64,000 nt of DNA from DASXBA01 sp036406475 (GCA_036406475.1 DASXBA010000032.1:31333-95332), one strand, 5' to 3'. Shown: positions 38,982-48,633, counted from the stretch's first letter. The notes: generated by a model from the sequence alone, not told the origin. Program-made: numbers and translations.

Positions 38982-40327
38982 GGCGCGGCGCGGCGCTGGC
39001 GCTCGGCAGGAGTCGGCATATGGACCACCGAGGCGCCCTCGGCCTCGCTTCTGGGCCCTGGGCTCTGGGCCCTGGGCTCTTCTTCTCCGGTGAGCGTTCC
39101 GTACAGCCTGACCTGCTCGGTCACCACCTCGCCGATCCGCCGGATTCCCTCGCGGATGTCGTCCTCGTCGCAGCCGGAGAAGTTGAGCCGCATCGAGTTG
39201 CGGCCGCGGCCGTCGAGATAGGCGGCCTCGCCGGGGACGAAGGCCACGTTGTCCCGCAGCGCCCGGGCGAGCAGGTCGGTGGTGTCGATGAAGTCGGGGA
39301 GCGTCGCCCAGATGAACATGCCGCCGCCGGGCCGGGTCCACTCGGCCTGGGGCGGGAAGTGGTCGGCCAGCGCGTCGAGCATCGTGTCGCGGCGGGCGCG
39401 GTAGATCTCCGTCAGCGAATCGACGTAGTCGCGCCAGCGGCCCTCCTCGAAGTACGCCTGGACCATGAGCTGGGAGAGCGTGGACGTGCAGAGGTCGGTG
39501 GCCTGCTTGCCGACGTTCATCTTCTCGAGCACCGGCGGCGGCGCCACCGCCCAGCCGAGGCGGATGCCCGGCGAGAGGATCTTGGAGAACGTGCCGAGGT
39601 ACATCACGTAGACGCCGCCGTCGAGCGCGTACAGGGGGGACGGCGGCTCGCCCTCGTAGCGCAGCAGGCCGTAGGGGTTGTCCTCGAGCACGAGCAGCTC
39701 GCGCTCGTGGGCGACCTCTATCAGGCGCTTCCGGCGCGGAGCCGACAGCGTCACGCCGGCCGGGTTCTGGAAGCTCGGCACCGTGTAGATGAACTTGGGC
39801 GTGCGGCCCTCGCGGTCGAGGCGCTCGAGCTCCTCCTCGAGCAGGTCGACCCGCATGCCGTCGGCGTCCATGTCGATCTGCACGACGTCCGCCTGGTAGG
39901 AGGAGAACGTCGGTACGGCCCCCGGGTAGGTCGGGCCCTCTGCGATCACCACGTCCCCCGGGTCGATCAGCGTCTTGGCCACGAGGTCGATCACCTGCTG
40001 GCCTCCGGTCGTGACCACCACGTCCTCCGGGTCGGCGCGCATGCCCTCGGCCTCCATCACCGCGGCGATGCAGTCCTTGGTCTCGGGCAGTCCGTCGGTG
40101 GGCCCGTACTGGAGGGCCTTGGCGCACGACTCGGCGGCGATCCGCTGGGCGACCGCGGCGAAGGTGTCCGGCGGGAAGGTCGACGTGTCGGGCAGGCCGC
40201 CGGCCAGCGAGATCACCTCGGGGCGGGCGGTGATCGCCATCAGGTCGCGCATCGCGGACGACGTCATGACCTTCGTGCGGGAGGCGAAGAGGCCGGCGTA
40301 GCGCTCGATGTCCCGGGAGATGCTCAC
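38978..40327 (-). CDS. PLP-dependent class I/II aminotransferase (2-aminoadipate aminotransferase-like)
   Basis: This 449-residue fold-type I aminotransferase starts at GTG 40327. It shows ISLAGGLPDTSTFPPDTF, LQYGPTDGLPETKDCIA, VVTTGGQQVIDLVAKTLIDP, the asparagine block SFQNPAGVTLS, DNPYGLLRYEGEPP and the PLP-lysine motif LGTFSKILSPGIRLGW. It resembles LysN/Aro8-type enzymes that transaminate aromatic or aminoadipate substrates. The last 45 residues form a low-complexity tail with PRAQSPGPRS, encoded by heptamer repeats. It is coupled to the downstream ligase. Confidence 0.9.
   Translation of the reverse strand: MSISRDIERYAGLFASRTKVMTSSAMRDLMAITARPEVISLAGGLPDTSTFPPDTFAAVAQRIAAESCAKALQYGPTDGLPETKDCIAAVMEAEGMRADPEDVVVTTGGQQVIDLVAKTLIDPGDVVIAEGPTYPGAVPTFSSYQADVVQIDMDADGMRVDLLEEELERLDREGRTPKFIYTVPSFQNPAGVTLSAPRRKRLIEVAHERELLVLEDNPYGLLRYEGEPPSPLYALDGGVYVMYLGTFSKILSPGIRLGWAVAPPPVLEKMNVGKQATDLCTSTLSQLMVQAYFEEGRWRDYVDSLTEIYRARRDTMLDALADHFPPQAEWTRPGGGMFIWATLPDFIDTTDLLARALRDNVAFVPGEAAYLDGRGRNSMRLNFSGCDEDDIREGIRRIGEVVTEQVRLYGTLTGEEEPRAQSPGPRSEAEGASVVHMPTPAERQRRAAP
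39052..39079. repeat. Four tandem TGGGCCC/TGGGCTC heptamers in the aminotransferase tail
   Basis: The units alternate TGGGCCC, TGGGCTC, TGGGCCC, TGGGCTC. They encode PRAQSPGP-like sequence in the C-terminal tail and are close relatives of the array in dnaA at 31944-31971. Confidence 0.85.
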
Positions 40328-40368
40328 GACGACTCGTTCGCCGACGGGACCGCCTGCCCTCCAGGGCG

Positions 40369-40986
40369 GTGGTCTATCGTCATGCGGCCCCAGGGTACAG
40401 GTCGCAGATCAGCCTCTACGCGGACATCGGACAGGGCGCCGGGCTCTCCGGCGCCACCGGGATCAGGCCCTTCCTGCCAACGCTCCTCGCGGGCGCGCTC
40501 GCGCGCGGCGACGTGTTGATCGACTTCGACGGGTCGGGCTGGCAGTTCCTCGAGTCGCCGGCCTTCCTGCTCGCGATCTTCGTGCTCGCACTGCTCAAGT
40601 TCGGGGCCGAACGTTCGGGGGCGAACCGTGATCTGGTGGAGCGGGGGACGCTCCTGCTCGGCCTGGTCCTGGGGGCGCTCCTGTTCGCGGGGTCCCTGGC
40701 CGATGGAGGTCACGCCGCGTGGCCCGGCCTGATCGCGGGAATCATCTGCGCGCTGCTGGCGCGGGCCTCGCTGGGCGGGCTCTTCGATCGCGCCGCCCGC
40801 CGCCTCGACGAGGGCGCGACCGGGATGCTCGAGGTCTACGCGGAGGGCGCGGGCCTGCTGCTGGCGCTGGTCGCGATCCTGTTCCCGCCGCTGGCCTTCC
40901 TGGCGCTCGCGGCGTTCATCCTCCTGCTCGTAAGGGGCGGTCAGTCCGAGGGCCGCAAGTACGCCGGCCTCCGGGTGCTCCGCTAG
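40369..40986 (+). CDS. DUF4126-like integral membrane protein
   Basis: This is a 205-residue protein with about five membrane helices. The first region GAGLSGATGIRPFLPTLLAG resembles DUF4126 proteins. Later helices include FLLAIFVLALLKFG, TLLLGLVLGALLFAGSLA, LIAGIICALLARAS and LLLALVAILFPPLAFLALAA, with a DRAARRLDEGATG cytoplasmic loop. Function is unknown. The GTG at 40369 is the only start giving the whole N-terminus. It sits 5 bases before the next gene and is divergent from the aminotransferase. Confidence 0.7.
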   Translation: MVYRHAAPGYRSQISLYADIGQGAGLSGATGIRPFLPTLLAGALARGDVLIDFDGSGWQFLESPAFLLAIFVLALLKFGAERSGANRDLVERGTLLLGLVLGALLFAGSLADGGHAAWPGLIAGIICALLARASLGGLFDRAARRLDEGATGMLEVYAEGAGLLLALVAILFPPLAFLALAAFILLLVRGGQSEGRKYAGLRVLR

Positions 40987-40991
40987 CGGCG

Positions 40992-42452
40992 ATGGCCACG
41001 CCCAAGAAGCTGGTCCTCGCCGTGATCGACTCGGTCAAGCCGGCGATGCTCGACCGCGCGATCGAGGAAGGCCGCACGCCCGCGCTCAAGGCGATCCGCC
41101 AGCGCGGCACCTACGTGCGCGACTGCGTCTCCACCTTCCCGTCAGTCACCCCGGTCGCGTCGGCGAGCATCGCGACGGGAGTGGGGCCGGACGAGCACTT
41201 CATCCCCTCGATGAACTGGTACCACCGCGGCGAGGAGCGCTACGTGGAATACGGCTCGTCGTTCCAGGCGACCCGCGCGTTCGGGGTGGTCCGCTCGCTC
41301 TACGACACGGTCTACAACATGAACATGGCGCACCTGAGCCGTGCGCGGAAGACCGTCTTCGAGCATCTCGACGACGCCGGCCTGCGGACGGCGTGCACCA
41401 CCTGGCTCATCTACCGCGGGCGCCACCGCCACCAGCCCTCGGTGGACTCGCGGCTCGGGCGCGTCGCCAAGGCGGCGCAGTTCCGGCACGCGGTGTGGGG
41501 GGCCAAGGAGCTCTTCTACGCCGACATCTTCGACTCGCGCAACACCGGCTGCACCTCGACGCTCGGCCTGCCGGGCCAGCGCGACCAGCACACCGGCTGC
41601 GTGGGCGCCTACCTGGTGGAGAACGACCTGTTCGACTTCCTGCTCTTCTCCCTGCCGGACAACGACACGCACTCGCATCGCTACGGGCCGGAGGCCCAGG
41701 TCCGCTCGCTCGCCGAGGCCGACCGTGCCCTCGAGCGGATCATGCACGTGGCCGGCGGTCCCGAGGCCTTCATGGACGAGCACGCGGTGATCGTGATGTC
41801 CGATCACTCTCAGACCGAGGTCCAGGGCAGGGTCAACCTCTCCCAGGGGCTGGGCGACTGGCGGGTCCTCGCCCCGTCCGACCCGCTTCCGGAGCAGGCC
41901 GACCTCGCGGTCTGCCCGGCCGCGCGCTCGGCGATGGTCTACCTGCTGCGCGAGGACGCCGATGTCGACGGGCTCGTAGGTGACCTGCAGACGATCGACG
42001 GAGTGGACCTGGTCATTCGCCGGGTGGGCGACGAGGCGGTCGTGCGCTCACCGCGGGGCGAGCTTCGCTTCGCTCCCGGAGGCGACGTCCGCGACCTCCG
42101 CGACGGCACGTGGAGCGTCGACGGCGACCGGCGTGTGCTCGACCTGCACGTGGAGGACGGCCGCGTGACGAGCCCCGCGTACCCACACGCCCTCGGCCGT
42201 CTCTGGTCGGCCCTCACGTCGCCCTACGCCGGCGACGTCCTCGTGTCGGCCGCCCCCGGGTGGGAGTTCGTCGACTGGGGTGGGGCGGACCACGTCGGCG
42301 GCGGCAGCCACGGGTCGCTTCTCGCCGACGACTCGGAGGGCGTCCTGCTCGCGAGCGGGGTCGACATGGCCCCAAGGGAGCAGTGGTCCATCGCGGACGT
42401 GACGGCCTTGGTTCTGGGCCACTTCTCGCTACGCTCCCCGCTGCATGAGTGA
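40992..42452 (+). CDS. Alkaline phosphatase superfamily / nucleotide pyrophosphatase-like protein
   Basis: This 486-residue protein is related to type I phosphodiesterases/nucleotide pyrophosphatases. The N-terminus KKLVLAVIDSVKPAMLDRAI holds the first metal-binding Asp. FPSVTPVASASIATGVGP carries the nucleophile Thr/Ser, and later SLPDNDTHSHRYGPEAQ and VIVMSDHSQTEV supply the remaining Asp and His ligands. The C-terminal HVGGGSHGSL histidine completes the set. No signal peptide is visible, so a cytoplasmic or membrane-associated hydrolase is likely; the substrate is unknown. It overlaps gtrA by 8 bases. Confidence 0.85.
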   Translation: MATPKKLVLAVIDSVKPAMLDRAIEEGRTPALKAIRQRGTYVRDCVSTFPSVTPVASASIATGVGPDEHFIPSMNWYHRGEERYVEYGSSFQATRAFGVVRSLYDTVYNMNMAHLSRARKTVFEHLDDAGLRTACTTWLIYRGRHRHQPSVDSRLGRVAKAAQFRHAVWGAKELFYADIFDSRNTGCTSTLGLPGQRDQHTGCVGAYLVENDLFDFLLFSLPDNDTHSHRYGPEAQVRSLAEADRALERIMHVAGGPEAFMDEHAVIVMSDHSQTEVQGRVNLSQGLGDWRVLAPSDPLPEQADLAVCPAARSAMVYLLREDADVDGLVGDLQTIDGVDLVIRRVGDEAVVRSPRGELRFAPGGDVRDLRDGTWSVDGDRRVLDLHVEDGRVTSPAYPHALGRLWSALTSPYAGDVLVSAAPGWEFVDWGGADHVGGGSHGSLLADDSEGVLLASGVDMAPREQWSIADVTALVLGHFSLRSPLHE

Positions 42453-42918
42453 CGACACCAAGGCGGCCGTCGCTCAGCGTCCGCCCGCAATACATCTGCG
42501 CGTGCGCGCGGGCCTGAGCCGGCCTCACAACTGGGTTCAGCTCGTCAAGTTCTGCCTCGTAGGCGGGTCCGGCTACATCGTCAACCTGACGGTCTTCGCG
42601 ATCTGCGTGAAGGCGCTCGGGCTCCATCACCTGATCGGCGCCACCCTGGCCTTCGTGGTGGCCGTGACCAACAACTTCTGGTGGAACCGCCACTGGACCT
42701 TCCGGGCCCGGAGCGGACACGCCGGCTTCCAGGCCGCCCGCTTCTTCGCCGTGAGCTTCGTGGTCTTCGTGTTCGCGGCCGCGCTGCTCGAGCTGCTCGT
42801 GAGCGTGGCCGGGATCTCGGCCGTGCCGGCTCAGGCAATCTCGATCGCCGCGGCCACGCCCTTGAACTTCATCGGGAACAAGATGTGGAGCTTCGCGATC
42901 GAGCTCCGTCGCGACTAG
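42445..42918 (+). CDS. GtrA family membrane protein
   Basis: This 157-residue protein has four membrane helices. The GtrA signature is clear: QLVKFCLVGGSGYIVNLTVF, FVVAVTNNFWWNRHWTFR and a C-terminal TPLNFIGNKMWSF. GtrA proteins are thought to flip polyprenyl-linked sugars. That fits the two GT-C type membrane proteins directly downstream; together they may decorate cell-surface polymers. Confidence 0.9.
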   Translation: MSDDTKAAVAQRPPAIHLRVRAGLSRPHNWVQLVKFCLVGGSGYIVNLTVFAICVKALGLHHLIGATLAFVVAVTNNFWWNRHWTFRARSGHAGFQAARFFAVSFVVFVFAAALLELLVSVAGISAVPAQAISIAAATPLNFIGNKMWSFAIELRRD

Positions 42919-42950
42919 GCCGCGAGGCGCGGAGCCGGGGCGTTGGCCCG

Positions 42951-44603
42951 GTGAGCACCGGAGCACGGATTCTCGTCGCGGCCCTGGTCGGCCTCCTTCT
43001 GATCGCGCCGGCGGCGGGCGCCGCCAGCGACCTGAAGCAGCCGCCCTCGCAGACCAAGCCGCCGCGCTTCTTCAAGCGCAGCGCCGCGCAGGTGATCGCG
43101 ATCGCCTCGCGCGCGCGCAAGGTGCACCAGGAGACCCATGTACGCGGTCACCGGCTTCAGCCGACCGCGTACACGAAGGGCTTCGGCAGCTGGCAGGTGA
43201 GCTACTTCGACAAGGGCGACGAGGTGGTGCAGGTCAAGGTCGACGACCAGACCGGGGCCATCGTGGAGCAGTGGCGGGGTCCGCAGGTCGCCTGGACGAT
43301 GGCGCGGGGCTACCCGGGCGCGTTCGGCCGCAAGCTCAACGCGCCCTACGTCTGGATCCCCCTTTGCATCCTCTTCCTGGCGCCGTTCGTCGACCCGCGC
43401 CGGCCGTTCCGATTGCTCCACCTCGACCTGCTCGTGATGCTGGCCTTCGGCGCCTCGCATTTCTTCTTCAACGAGGGCGAGATAGGCATCTCGGCGCCGC
43501 TCGTGTATCCGGTGCTCCTGTATTTGCTCGTGCGCATGCTGCTGGCCGGGTTCCGTCCGCGGGGCCGGGTCGGGCCGCTCGTCCCGCTCGCCCCGGTATG
43601 GCTGCTCGTGGCGGGCGTGGTCTTCCTCACGGCGTTCCGCGTCGGGCTCAACGTGACCGACTCGAACGTGATCGACGTCGGCTACGCCGGGGTGATCGGA
43701 GCCGACCGGATCGTGGACGGCCACGGCCTCTACAGCGACAAGGGCTTCCAGCCCGACATCGAGCACGGCGACACCTACGGGCCCGTGGACTACCTGCTCT
43801 ACGTGCCGTTCGAACAGGCGCTGCCGTGGAGCGGCAGCTGGGACGACCTGCCGGCTGCGCACGGCGCGGCGCTGCTCTTCGACCTGCTCACGATGGCGGG
43901 GCTGGCCCTGCTCGGCATCCGCATCCGCGCCGGACCCGAGGGCAAGGCGCTGGGCGCGGCGCTGGCGTACGCCTGGGCCGCCTACCCGTACACGGCCTTC
44001 GTCCTCGAGACGAACTCCAACGACTCGATCGTCGCGCTGTTCTGCGTCGCGGCCCTGCTCGCGTTCACCCTGCCGCGCTTCTCAGCCGCCGCGCGCGGAG
44101 CGGCGCTCGCCCTCGGCGCGGCGGCCAAGTTCGTCCTGCTCGCGCTGCTGCCGCTCTTCGCCGGCCCGAGGCGGCGCGACTTGATCGTGTGCACGCTCGT
44201 CTTCCTGGGGGTGGTCGCGCTCACCGTCCTGCCGTTCGTGCCGCACGGCGGTCTTCGCGAGATCTACGACCGGACCGTGGGCTACCAGGCGGGCCGGCCC
44301 TCGCCCTTCAGCGTATGGGGCCAGGAGTCATCCCTGGCCTGGCTACAGACCGTCGTAAAGGCGGCCACCGCCGCGCTCGCGCTCCTCGTCGCGTTCGTCC
44401 CGCGGCGGCGCGATCCGGTTCGGATCGCAGCTATCGGCGCCGCGATCCTGATCGCGGTCCAGCTCGGGATGACGCACTGGTTCTACCTCTACGTCGTCTG
44501 GTTCGTGCCGTTCCTGCTCGTGGCCCTGTTCGCCTCCGAGCGATCGCCCGAGCGTCCCGCGCCCGAGCCGCTCGAGCCGCAGCGGGTCGCCGTCCCGGCG
44601 TGA
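42951..44603 (+). CDS. Membrane glycosyltransferase-like protein with N-terminal PepSY-like domain
   Basis: This is a 550-residue GT-C-type polytopic protein. From GTG 42951 it begins with a signal-like helix (LVAALVGLLLIAPAAGA). Next comes an external domain of about 100 residues with SWQVSYFDKGDEVVQVKVDD and TGAIVEQWRGPQVAW, which looks like a PepSY fold. Some ten membrane helices follow. The loop DGHGLYSDKGFQPDIEHGDT and YGPVDYLLYVPFEQ resemble the acceptor/donor loops of GT87-like enzymes. It is coupled to a second similar protein by a GTGA overlap. The substrate is unknown. Confidence 0.75.
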   Translation: MSTGARILVAALVGLLLIAPAAGAASDLKQPPSQTKPPRFFKRSAAQVIAIASRARKVHQETHVRGHRLQPTAYTKGFGSWQVSYFDKGDEVVQVKVDDQTGAIVEQWRGPQVAWTMARGYPGAFGRKLNAPYVWIPLCILFLAPFVDPRRPFRLLHLDLLVMLAFGASHFFFNEGEIGISAPLVYPVLLYLLVRMLLAGFRPRGRVGPLVPLAPVWLLVAGVVFLTAFRVGLNVTDSNVIDVGYAGVIGADRIVDGHGLYSDKGFQPDIEHGDTYGPVDYLLYVPFEQALPWSGSWDDLPAAHGAALLFDLLTMAGLALLGIRIRAGPEGKALGAALAYAWAAYPYTAFVLETNSNDSIVALFCVAALLAFTLPRFSAAARGAALALGAAAKFVLLALLPLFAGPRRRDLIVCTLVFLGVVALTVLPFVPHGGLREIYDRTVGYQAGRPSPFSVWGQESSLAWLQTVVKAATAALALLVAFVPRRRDPVRIAAIGAAILIAVQLGMTHWFYLYVVWFVPFLLVALFASERSPERPAPEPLEPQRVAVPA

Positions 44604-45859
44604 GGCGGGACACCGCCCTCGCCCTGCTCGTCCTGGCTGCGAGCTTCGCCCTCACTCTCGGGATCGGGCCGTGGTCGGACCAAAGCGTCAACGACCTGTT
44701 CGTGTACCGCGTCTTCACGGAGCCCGTCCTCCACGGCGCGGTGCCCTACCGCGACGCCTTCCTCGAGTATCCGCCGCTCGCCATCCCGGCGATCGCCCTG
44801 CCCGGACTGGCGGGCACCGGGGAGTCGGCGTTCAGGCTTGCCTTCGCCGGCTGGACGCTGCTGCTCGCCGCGGCCGTGCTCGTGCTCTGCGGAGAGCTCG
44901 CGGGGCGGACGGGCGGCGACCGCCGGCGCGCCATCTTCGCCGTCGCCGCGGCACCCCTCCTGTGCGGCGCCATGATCCGGACGCACTTCGACCTCGCGCC
45001 CGTGGCCCTGCTGCTGGCCGCCCTCCTGCTGCTGGTCCGCGACCGCCCCCGGCTCGGCATGGCGGTGCTCGGGGCGGCGGTGATGACCAAGGGCTTCCCC
45101 CTCGCCGCGGCGCCGGTGGCGCTGGCCTGGCTCGCCGGCCGGGCCGGTCGCCGGGCGGCACTCGAGGGGACGATTGCGCTGCTCGTGGTGGCGGCCGCAT
45201 GCGCGGGGGCGGCGCTGGGCATGTCGCCGTCGGGCTCGGTCGACGCCGTCCAGTACCAGCTCGACCGTCCGCTCCAGGTCGAGTCGCCGCCGGCGCTGCT
45301 GGTCCTGGGCCTGGACGAGCTGGGGCTGGGCCGGGCGACCCCTGACACGAGCCATCGCTCGAACGGCCTCGAGCACCCGGCCGCCGGAGCGCTGGCGCTG
45401 GCGTTCCAGCTCGCGATGCTCGCCGCGGTGGCGCTGCTGGCCGCATTGGCCGCGCGCCGGCCCGATCCGCAGTCGCTCGTTCTCGCCTCGCTCGGCGCGG
45501 TGGCGGCGTTTGCCGTGCTCGGCAAGGTGCTCTCGCCCCAGTACCTGATCTGGACGCTGCCGCTCGGCGCCCTCGCCCTCGCGTGGGGGCGACTCGTGCT
45601 CGCGGGCACCGTGGCCGCCGCGACCGCGCTGACCCTGGTCGAGTTTCCGTCTCGCTATTTCGACCTGGTCGACCGCGACGCGTTCGCGGTCGCCGTGGTG
45701 GCACTGCGGGACGCCGCCCTACTGGCGGTCGTGGGCCTCGTGCTCCGGGCGATTCAGGAGCCCGCGACGAGCAGCTGGCGGATCGCCGTGGCGCGCCCGT
45801 CGTCGCCGGCCTCCACCAGCACCGCGTTGAGCCACGGGTCCTCGTCCGAGGTCTCGTAG
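44600..45859 (+). CDS. GT87/DUF2029-like membrane mannosyltransferase-type protein
   Basis: This 419-residue polytopic protein shows the GT-C pattern: a first helix LALLVLAASFALTLGI, then an outer loop with YRVFTEPVLHGAVPYRDAFL and EYPPLAIPA, typical of GT87-like enzymes that use polyprenyl-phosphate sugars, and then eight or more hydrophobic segments. Its start overlaps the previous stop. The last 35 codons lie over the end of the convergent ymdB-like gene, and the final residues are serine-rich and unlike the rest. Confidence 0.8.
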   Translation: MRRDTALALLVLAASFALTLGIGPWSDQSVNDLFVYRVFTEPVLHGAVPYRDAFLEYPPLAIPAIALPGLAGTGESAFRLAFAGWTLLLAAAVLVLCGELAGRTGGDRRRAIFAVAAAPLLCGAMIRTHFDLAPVALLLAALLLLVRDRPRLGMAVLGAAVMTKGFPLAAAPVALAWLAGRAGRRAALEGTIALLVVAAACAGAALGMSPSGSVDAVQYQLDRPLQVESPPALLVLGLDELGLGRATPDTSHRSNGLEHPAAGALALAFQLAMLAAVALLAALAARRPDPQSLVLASLGAVAAFAVLGKVLSPQYLIWTLPLGALALAWGRLVLAGTVAAATALTLVEFPSRYFDLVDRDAFAVAVVALRDAALLAVVGLVLRAIQEPATSSWRIAVARPSSPASTSTALSHGSSSEVS

Positions 45860-46524
45860 CGCACGTTCGTGTAGCGGAGGAAGCGCTCGATCACCTGCTC
45901 GCGCTTGACGCCGATCACGCCGCCGCGCGGGCCGGTCATCCCGACGTCCGTGATGTATGCGGTTCCGCCAGGCAGTACGCGGGCGTCGGCGGTGGGGACG
46001 TGGGTGTGCGTCCCCACGCAGACGGTCACGCGGCCGTCGAGGTACCAGCCCATCGCGACCTTCTCGCTCGTCGCCTCGCAGTGCATGTCGACGAGCACGT
46101 AGTCGGCATCCAGTCCGGCGACCACGGCGTCGGCCTCGGCGAAGGCCGAGCGCGCGGCCTGCATGAAGACGGTGCCGGAGAGGTTGGCCACGCCGAGCCG
46201 CATCCCGTTCGACTCGACCACGGTCGACCCGCGTCCCGGGCTGCCCTTGGGGTAGTTCGCGGGCCGCACGATCCGCTCCTCGCGGTCGAGGTAGCCGTAG
46301 ACCTCGGAGTGGCGGTAGGCGTGGTTGCCGAGGGTGAGCGCGTCGACGCCCAGGTCGAGCAGCTCCTGCGCCGTCTTCTGCGTGATGCCGACCCCTCCGG
46401 CGGCATTCTCGCCGTTCACTACCACGAAGTCGGGCGCGTGCTCCTCGCGCAGGCCGGGCAGCAGAGAGGCGAGCGTACGGCGGCCGACGCCGCCCACGAC
46501 ATCGCCGACGAAAAGGAGCTTCAC
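45754..46524 (-). CDS. YmdB family metallophosphoesterase (2',3'-cyclic-nucleotide 2'-phosphodiesterase)
   Basis: This 256-residue protein starts at GTG 46524 with LLFVGDVVGGVGRRTLASLL. It carries the YmdB metal-site blocks VVVNGENAAGGVGITQKTA, DALTLGNHAYRHSEVY, VDMHCEATSEKVAMGWYLDG, CVGTHTHVPTADARVLPGG and YITDVGMTGP. YmdB in Bacillus hydrolyses cyclic nucleotides and influences biofilm choices. Its end overlaps the convergent membrane protein by 106 bases. It is divergent from the ABC transporter ATPase with 28 bases between starts. Confidence 0.94.
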   Translation of the reverse strand: MKLLFVGDVVGGVGRRTLASLLPGLREEHAPDFVVVNGENAAGGVGITQKTAQELLDLGVDALTLGNHAYRHSEVYGYLDREERIVRPANYPKGSPGRGSTVVESNGMRLGVANLSGTVFMQAARSAFAEADAVVAGLDADYVLVDMHCEATSEKVAMGWYLDGRVTVCVGTHTHVPTADARVLPGGTAYITDVGMTGPRGGVIGVKREQVIERFLRYTNVRYETSDEDPWLNAVLVEAGDDGRATAIRQLLVAGS

Positions 46525-46552
46525 GGCGAGCGATTCTGTCAAGGTGACCCGA

Positions 46553-47290
<738 letters not shown>

Positions 47291-47292
47291 CC

Positions 47293-48633
47293 GTGCGCCA
47301 CCTGCTCCTGAAGGACCTGAGGATCCTGCGGCGCTCGCCGCTGCTCGTCGCGCTGCTCGTGCTCTACCCGATCGTGATCGCGGTGCTGATCGGCTTCGCG
47401 ATCTCGCGCGGGCCCGACAAGCCGGAGGTGGCCTTCTACAACGCGTTGCCGCCCTCGGACCGCTCGATCAAGCTGGGCGGCAGGGACGTGAACCTCAACG
47501 CCCAGGCGGGCCAGCTCTTCGACGCGATCGACGCCGTGCCGGTGCACAGCCGCGCCGAGGCCATCAAGAAGGTGCGCGACGGCGACGCGCTCGGCGCGCT
47601 GATCATCCCCGCCGACCTGACCCGCAAGCTCCAGTCCGGGCTCGAGCCGGGGCGGGTCGAGGTCTACTACAACGCTGAGGACCCGGCCAAGCGGCGCTTC
47701 GTGGAGAACACGATCAAGTCGCAGGTCCAGGTGGCCAACGCGGCGCTCACCAAGATCGTGGCCCGTGAGTCGCTCAAGGCGATCGACCTGCTTCAGAGCG
47801 GCGGCCAGTACTCGTTCCTCGGCCGAACGTTCGACGTGCTCGGTCTCGAGCGGTCCGAGCGGATCCTGCGCCGGGCACGGGCGCGGCTGCCGGCCGGCTC
47901 GCCGCTGCGCAAGGAGATGGACCAGGTGATCGCCTTCACCCGGCTGTCGCGGCAGAACCTCTCGTTCTCGGACAACATCCTCTCGGTCGTGGGCCAGCCG
48001 CTGCGGGTGGACTCGCACGTCATCAACGGCGGCACGACCTCGCTCAACTCGTTCGCCGTGGCGCTCGCGGTGGCCGTCTCGATCATGTTCATCACCGTGC
48101 TGCTCGCGGCGGGCGCGCTCGCTCTCGAGCGGGAGGAGAACGCGTTCTCGCGACTCGTCCGCGGGCTCGTCTCGCGGACGGAGCTGCTGCTGGAGAAGGC
48201 GGGGCTCGCGGCCGTCTGCTCGCTCGTGGTCTGCCTGTTGATGCTTGCCGGCCTTGGCCTGTTCGTGGACCTGCGCTGGGAGCGCTTTCCGCTCTGGGTC
48301 GTGGCCCTCGCCGCGGGCGCGCTGGCCTTCGCCGCGCTGGGCCTTGCGATTGGCGCGCTCACCCGCGAGGTCCGGGCCGCGTCGCTCCTGGCCTTCATGC
48401 TCTCGCTGCCGCTGGCCTTCCTCGCGCTGGTCCCGTCGGGCGCAGTCGCCCCGGCGCTCTACGACGTGATCCGCGTGATCTCCGCACTGTTCCCGTTCAA
48501 GGCGACGCTGGACGCGCTCGACGCGGCGCTCAACGACGCCGGGGGACTCGGCGTGGCGCTGCTCCACCTGGCCGCGCTGTTCGCGGGCTTCGGGCTTCTG
48601 AGCCGGGTCGGGCTGCGGCGGTTCGCCGGCTAA
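47293..48633 (+). CDS. ABC-2 type transporter permease
   Basis: This 446-residue permease partners the ATPase upstream. It has a first helix LLVALLVLYPIVIAVLIGFAI, then a large outer domain of about 220 residues (SIKLGGRDVNLNAQAGQLFD and YYNAEDPAKRRFVENTI), then five further helices from about residue 255, including VALAVAVSIMFITVLLAAGA. This YhgE/ABC-2-membrane arrangement is typical of exporters. Its TAA is shared as CTAA with the convergent ACT-protein stop. Confidence 0.93.
   Translation: MRHLLLKDLRILRRSPLLVALLVLYPIVIAVLIGFAISRGPDKPEVAFYNALPPSDRSIKLGGRDVNLNAQAGQLFDAIDAVPVHSRAEAIKKVRDGDALGALIIPADLTRKLQSGLEPGRVEVYYNAEDPAKRRFVENTIKSQVQVANAALTKIVARESLKAIDLLQSGGQYSFLGRTFDVLGLERSERILRRARARLPAGSPLRKEMDQVIAFTRLSRQNLSFSDNILSVVGQPLRVDSHVINGGTTSLNSFAVALAVAVSIMFITVLLAAGALALEREENAFSRLVRGLVSRTELLLEKAGLAAVCSLVVCLLMLAGLGLFVDLRWERFPLWVVALAAGALAFAALGLAIGALTREVRAASLLAFMLSLPLAFLALVPSGAVAPALYDVIRVISALFPFKATLDALDAALNDAGGLGVALLHLAALFAGFGLLSRVGLRRFAG

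Noticed and set aside
43271..44599. Upstream extension of the second GT-C gene's frame over the first
   Set aside because: Arg/Pro/Gly-rich shadow sequence. The true start is GTG 44600 overlapping the previous stop.
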